Assembly: GCA_943325515.2 (NCBI GenBank)
Contig: CALPPS020000025.1
Location: forward strand, 1 to 28,551
From: Flavobacterium psychrophilum
GTDB lineage: Bacteria; Bacteroidota; Bacteroidia; Flavobacteriales; Flavobacteriaceae
DNA length: 28,551 bases
Direction: 5' to 3'
Of the stretch, positions 24,903 through 28,551 are shown piece after piece; the first letter of the stretch is position 1; each line of letters starts with the position of its first letter. The position numbers and the translations under genes were made by a program. A model generated the notes under the pieces. It saw nothing but the letters and a program-made list of their open reading frames with translations. It made no database searches and was not told where the DNA came from.

Positions 24903-26555
24903 TTAATTTTTAATGAAACCTATTTTTTTATTTTCTGAAACTTTTATTTCCTCTTGACAAATATTTAAGAACAATGTTTCTAAATCAGCTTCTTCAACAA
25001 TACACTGCATAATATATTTTTTTCGAATATTATAAATTTGTCCACCAGTAAAGGAATAATTCTCTATAGCCTTTTGGATAACATTGGGTGTCAAACTTGG
25101 AAAACTGTTCTTTAATAGTTGTAATTGAGTTTCTTTAGTTGGTTTTTCAAATTCAACTTTATACAAAAATCGTCTCTCAAATGCTTTATCTAATTTATCT
25201 GCATTATTACTTGTTACTATAGCAATCCCTGTAAAATTCTCCATTTGTTCAAGAAGTAAATTTTGCATGCTGTTATGAGCACGGTCTGATGAATGACCAA
25301 CTTCTACTCGTCTTGAGAATATGCTATCTTCATTAAAAAACAGTATCGGCATAAGTTCACATTCTTTGGAAAACTCATAATACTCATCGAATATCTTTTT
25401 TACATTTTTTTCTGAGTTCCCCATCCATTTATCTACTATTTTTTCTACATCGACACAAAACATTGCACGATTGGAGATTTTAGCTAGTCTTTTTGCTGTT
25501 GCTGTTTTACCAGTCCCAGAATAGCCATTAAAGAGAATAGAGATACCTTTGCCTAAACCGTTTTCTTCCAATTGACCTACAACCAGTTGATGTTTCTCTT
25601 TACTTAAAACTTTTTCAATTGTTTTAATTTGTTTGAGTTCGTTTTCATTGTAGTACAATTTTTCATCAACAATTTCAACTGGATTTAAAATTGTCGCTGT
25701 TGAGAAAACACTTTTTTTAATAGTTTTTTTTTCTTTTTCGAATAATGCATCAATTGATTTTTTTGTCAAGCCCACAAATTCGTCAAAAATAAACCCATCT
25801 TCTTCTCTAATTAGTAAATCGTTTTTAATAAGAGGTGATGTACTATTTGCTATACTGTCTCTAAATTCTTTTTGCTTACTGAAATTATCTTCAATTTGTT
25901 TAATGGTATACTCTAGGTCAATTTGTTGTTCATTCTTAGAATATTTTATAGCAGCGCAAAAAAATAGAATTTTTTCAGATAGGCTTAAATCAGAATAGTT
26001 ACAGAACCATTCAAGTTCAGCACATTTTTTAGCAGTATTTAATTCTTTTTCAATTAATTTTTTTAGAGTTTCAGCATCAAAGCAACCTTCAAATCTTCTC
26101 TCAAGATGTTCTTCTATGTATTTTAATAACTCATTAAAGTTATCCGCTGGTTTTGATTCTAATCGCTCTGATTTGTTTGATAGTAGCGCTTCGTATACTT
26201 TTTCGTCTGCTTGAAAGGTTTGCTTGACTAACGTTTTACTTAATCTGTTTTTGGTATTTGAAATAACAAAACCCTTCTCAATTAATCCATGCAATGCATC
26301 ATTGATATTTTTTAAACTTGACAAGCCTCCCCCAAAATGCTCTATGAAGGCATTAATTCCAAATTCTTCTTGTCGAGTACCTCCATCAACTAGAATAGCT
26401 AGAATTACTAATTCTTCAAATGAAATTTTAAAGAAATTAAGGAGTGCTTGGGTTTCGGGTAAATCTAATAGAACTTCTTTACTGTTAGCTTTTCTGAAGC
26501 TTTCAGCAATTAAATGCTCAATCAGATTGAGTTTGTCAAATTTGATTTCTTCCAT
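24903..26555 (-). CDS. AAA+ ATPase with winged-helix-like N-terminal region
   Basis: The 550-residue protein has a helical, probably winged-helix N-terminal region (residues 1 to about 300) and a C-terminal AAA+ domain of the CDC48/FtsH-like class. Walker A is GYSGTGKTATAKR at about residue 345. Walker B is PILFFNEDS near residue 405, with Asn-Glu in place of Asp-Glu, so the usual Mg-binding Asp is missing. Conserved arginines follow in SSDRAHNSMQNLL and AFERRF. The catalytic Glu is kept, so ATP hydrolysis remains plausible. It is followed by the small membrane protein gene after four bases. Upstream on the same strand lie the tRNA-like RNA and the GIY-YIG gene. Function unknown; a sensor or remodeller role is an inference. 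Confidence 0.85.
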   Translation of the reverse strand: MEEIKFDKLNLIEHLIAESFRKANSKEVLLDLPETQALLNFFKISFEELVILAILVDGGTRQEEFGINAFIEHFGGGLSSLKNINDALHGLIEKGFVISNTKNRLSKTLVKQTFQADEKVYEALLSNKSERLESKPADNFNELLKYIEEHLERRFEGCFDAETLKKLIEKELNTAKKCAELEWFCNYSDLSLSEKILFFCAAIKYSKNEQQIDLEYTIKQIEDNFSKQKEFRDSIANSTSPLIKNDLLIREEDGFIFDEFVGLTKKSIDALFEKEKKTIKKSVFSTATILNPVEIVDEKLYYNENELKQIKTIEKVLSKEKHQLVVGQLEENGLGKGISILFNGYSGTGKTATAKRLAKISNRAMFCVDVEKIVDKWMGNSEKNVKKIFDEYYEFSKECELMPILFFNEDSIFSRRVEVGHSSDRAHNSMQNLLLEQMENFTGIAIVTSNNADKLDKAFERRFLYKVEFEKPTKETQLQLLKNSFPSLTPNVIQKAIENYSFTGGQIYNIRKKYIMQCIVEEADLETLFLNICQEEIKVSENKKIGFIKN

Positions 26556-26574
26556 GGTTTTGCGAATTTATTTG

Positions 26575-26687
26575 TACAAAAGGTAGGACTTGCACCTACA
26601 CAGGAATTATATTCCTACACAATAGATATATTGTGCGCGTCTACTCTCTGGGTTCTGTGCACTAAACCCATCTTCCGCCACTCTTGC
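26575..26687 (-). ncRNA. tRNA-Leu-like structured RNA with extra D-loop hairpin
   Basis: On the minus strand every tRNA helix can be formed. The acceptor stem is GCAAGAG (26687-26681) with CTTTTGT (26582-26576), seven pairs including two G-U, and the discriminator is A. The D-stem is GCG/CGC (26678-26676, 26639-26637). The anticodon-position arm is CACAAT/ATTGTG (26635-26630, 26623-26618). A long variable arm is AGGAA/TTCCT and the T-arm is GTAGG/CCTAC (26599-26595, 26587-26583). GAGTGGCGGAA and GTAGACGCG are the tRNA-Leu D-arm hallmarks. Between them an extra hairpin TGGGTT/AACCCA (26670-26665, 26654-26649) replaces the normal loop. The anticodon-position loop is six bases (ATATCT, eight if the end pair opens), and the T-loop is TGCAAGT instead of TTCnAnt. 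CCA is not encoded. It lies 45 bases after the GIY-YIG stop and 19 bases before the AAA+ start. Confidence 0.75.
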
Positions 26688-26732
26688 TTTTGAATTATAA
26701 ATTAAATTTTAACTGCCAATATCTTATAAAAA

Positions 26733-27440
26733 TTAATTTCTAATTACAAGATTCAACCTATTATTAAAAAAATTAATATCAATGATACTTCCAATTTCAT
26801 AACCAGATAGCCAATTACTAAGAACAGCTCCGACATAAATTCTAGGATAACCATTATTAGAACGTCTATTAATACTACCCTCATATGTTAGATTATTAAA
26901 AACGACATTTATAGATTCATTATCTACCCCAAAGTACTCTTCATATGCTGCTGGTATATTAATAAAACCTTGAGTTTGATATGTAGGAACTAAACTAATA
27001 CTAAAATTAATTTGTTCAATAGTTGGTTCTGTTAAGTTAATTATTTGTGTTTGTCGCCCCATTGAATTCCAATCAGGATTATATTCGGAAATTAGATTAT
27101 ACTCTAAACCAAATGCTATATTAACTGAAAAACCAGAAATGCTTAATTGACCTTCATCGAGTAGTGTATAAATTTTAACTCTCGACTCATTTAGTGTGTT
27201 TAATATAAAATTATTTATTCGGGTATTTGTAGACTGAGTTATACTTGGGTTTTTATATTGATACATTCTATTATTAAGCCCCTTTCTAGTCACACCTATG
27301 TATTTTGGCACATCATTAACCACAAAACAATATATTAAACTGCAATTTTCTAATGGCCGTCTAATTATGTACTCTAATGAGTTATCGTTTAACAACCATT
27401 CCCCTTGTTCCACAAAACCAAGTTCTAGTAATCTTTCCAT
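26733..27440 (-). CDS. GIY-YIG nuclease with a B3-like C-terminal DNA-binding region (restriction-endonuclease-like)
   Basis: The 235-residue protein has a complete GIY-YIG nuclease site: Y37 (LIYCF), Y47-I48-G49 (YIGVT), R58 (LNNRMYQY), E113 (FGLEYNL) and N125 (DWNSMG). Residues 155-235, starting INIPAAYEEYFG and containing INRRSNNGYPRIYVGAVL and LSGYEIGSIIDI, resemble B3-like DNA-recognition domains of some type II restriction enzymes; this second call is weaker. Such fusions usually come with a DNA methyltransferase, but none is present in the window. It leads a minus-strand run with the tRNA-like RNA and AAA+ gene downstream, behind a well-formed promoter. Confidence 0.8.
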   Translation of the reverse strand: MERLLELGFVEQGEWLLNDNSLEYIIRRPLENCSLIYCFVVNDVPKYIGVTRKGLNNRMYQYKNPSITQSTNTRINNFILNTLNESRVKIYTLLDEGQLSISGFSVNIAFGLEYNLISEYNPDWNSMGRQTQIINLTEPTIEQINFSISLVPTYQTQGFINIPAAYEEYFGVDNESINVVFNNLTYEGSINRRSNNGYPRIYVGAVLSNWLSGYEIGSIIDINFFNNRLNLVIRN

Positions 27441-27465
27441 AGTAATTAATTTTTTTAACTGGCAA

Positions 27466-27495
27466 CAAATATATAGATAAGAATAGATAATACAA
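27466..27495 (-). promoter_or_regulatory. Promoter of the GIY-YIG/AAA+ cluster
   Basis: On the minus strand, TTG (27495-27493) and TATATTTG (27473-27466) are separated by 19 bases, an exact fit to the Bacteroidota TTG-N17-19-TAnnTTTG promoter. The GIY-YIG start codon is 25 bases downstream. This is the best-formed promoter in the window. Confidence 0.75.
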
Positions 27496-27589
27496 AATAT
27501 TCTAATTATTTTTTAAAAAAATTATATCTATATATTATCTAATCCTGTTTTAAATAAGTTTTTTTCTCTATTTTTACAGAAAAAATAAC

Positions 27590-28513
27590 ATGAATGAAAT
27601 TGATTATATTGCTTTTAATCTAACAAGCAACCTTGTCTCATCAAGATTAGCTTCTTTTATGATTGACAGTAAAAGATTTAATGATGACTATTTTCAGATG
27701 GAGATATTGAAATCTACCCTAATGTTCAATAATGTTGGATTAATTGAAAATACCCATGTTTTTTTTACTGATAATAATGGCGATAAGAAATATATTGAAT
27801 TTGTAGTTTTAGATAAAAATCCACTAAGTGAATTGGAAAAAGTAAACAATGAATTTGGAAATGATACTTCCTATTTTATTTTATTTACAAAAGAAAATCT
27901 TAATTCTACTGATTTAGAAAAATTAGAAAAAAATCTTAATAGAAAATTTGAAACGAAGTTTAACAGCAAATCGTTTAATTTTTTAAACGGTAGGTTCTGT
28001 GTACTATTTTATTCAAAATGTGAAACTACTATATCAGAATCTATAAAATCTAACAAAAGAAAAAAGGTTAGTCTCCCCAGAGGTAGTTATCTAAAAATTA
28101 TAAAGGATATTAAAAATTGGCTAGAAACTCATGGTCAAGTAACTTTTTTAGAGTTAATGGAAAAATTCGAGTTAGAAGTCAAAAATGAATTATTAAATTT
28201 AAAAGACTCTTTAATTAATATTGAAGAAGAATTAAAAATATTTCGACAAGAGTATGGCACTGGTGCAAAACGAAGCCAAATACTCCTTCATACAGTAAAT
28301 GAAAAGAATAGAGTACATTTTAGAACCAATATAACTCCAGAATATGATACATTTTATTATGTAGATAATGACGATAATGATACGAATATTAATAATCGAA
28401 AAATTTCAGCATTTAATCCACACGATAATAAACTAAGTGAAATTGAGGTTTATTATGAAAAGGGGAAAGCCCCGATTCGGGTTAAGGACTTTTCATCAAG
28501 GTATATAAAATAG
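27590..28513 (+). CDS. Protein of unknown function, divergent from the GIY-YIG gene
   Basis: The 307-residue product has no signal peptide or membrane helix. The first 140 residues look alpha/beta (LVSSRLASFMIDSKRF, SYFILFTKENLNS, GRFCVLFYSK). Residues 165-205 are Lys/Glu-rich helices and may form a winged-helix or coiled-coil segment (YLKIIKDIKNWLETHGQVTF). The C-terminus is a charged tail rich in Asp and Asn (VDNDDNDTNINN). I recognise no family. It is transcribed away from the GIY-YIG gene across a 149-base gap, with TATTTTTA at 27569-27576 as a weak promoter candidate. Low G+C content equals that of the cluster, which suggests shared origin. Confidence 0.78.
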   Translation: MNEIDYIAFNLTSNLVSSRLASFMIDSKRFNDDYFQMEILKSTLMFNNVGLIENTHVFFTDNNGDKKYIEFVVLDKNPLSELEKVNNEFGNDTSYFILFTKENLNSTDLEKLEKNLNRKFETKFNSKSFNFLNGRFCVLFYSKCETTISESIKSNKRKKVSLPRGSYLKIIKDIKNWLETHGQVTFLELMEKFELEVKNELLNLKDSLINIEEELKIFRQEYGTGAKRSQILLHTVNEKNRVHFRTNITPEYDTFYYVDNDDNDTNINNRKISAFNPHDNKLSEIEVYYEKGKAPIRVKDFSSRYIK

Positions 28514-28551
28514 TTTAATAAAAATAAATCCAATTAAAATCCGTAATAGAA

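Noticed and set aside
26575..26687. Ordinary functional tRNA-Leu
   Set aside because: The D-loop hairpin, the missing seven-base anticodon loop and the T-loop without T55 make ordinary decoding very unlikely.
26575..26687. Attachment site left by an integrated element
   Set aside because: No integrase and no second partial copy are visible in the window.

Overview
The window reads as chromosome from a member of the Flavobacteriia (Bacteroidota), most likely Flavobacterium or a close relative. The grounds are the low G+C content, the recurring promoter element TAnnTTTG ahead of many starts, the mevalonate (not MEP) isoprenoid genes, and family-typical proteins: an S9B dipeptidyl peptidase, a GYDIA-type GHMP kinase, a FISUMP-domain lipoprotein and a four-helix-bundle S23-type protein.

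Layout. (1) 1-3306: the 5' part of a secreted dipeptidyl peptidase IV-like gene, an orphan TIR-like (Thoeris ThsB/DUF1863-like) gene, an AT-rich gap, and tRNA-Phe with its terminator. (2) 3406-10964: a compact co-directional cell-envelope run of coaX, an outer-membrane protein, a TPR protein, lptC, a small membrane protein and a CNNM/CBS membrane protein, followed by a PpiD-like foldase with its own promoter and a strong terminator. (3) 10964-11586: a YoeB-type toxin-antitoxin module whose toxin has an in-frame stop. It lies between two copies of the 3' end of the neighbouring kinase gene. (4) 11691-20039: the mevalonate region, with HMG-CoA reductase and a GHMP kinase on the minus strand, and diphosphomevalonate decarboxylase, mevalonate kinase and a UbiA prenyltransferase on the plus strand. 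This region is interspersed with a BaiN-like flavoprotein, a second toxin-antitoxin pair, TspO, and a small four-helix-bundle cassette bounded by inverted heptanucleotide repeats. (5) 20074-23351: a palindromic repeat, an RluB-like pseudouridine synthase, an NTF2-fold protein and a DUF885 lipoprotein. (6) 23443-28513: an accessory region with a FISUMP lipoprotein, a minus-strand cluster (GIY-YIG nuclease, tRNA-like RNA, AAA+ ATPase, small membrane protein) and a divergent gene of unknown function.

The most unusual item is at 26575-26687. It is a 113-nt minus-strand RNA that keeps all the helices of a tRNA-Leu, but it has an extra hairpin in the D-loop, no ordinary anticodon loop, and a T-loop that lacks the universal T55. 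It sits between a GIY-YIG nuclease gene and an AAA+ ATPase gene that appear to share one promoter. This is the best candidate in the window for an undescribed RNA-containing system. Its function is not known to me and cannot be read from the sequence.

Secondary points are the four-helix-bundle cassette, which has supplied the last codons of the decarboxylase gene, and the toxin-antitoxin insertion that duplicated a gene end. The two stretches over 300 bases without genes (2729-3196 and 24142-24565) hold nothing I can identify.
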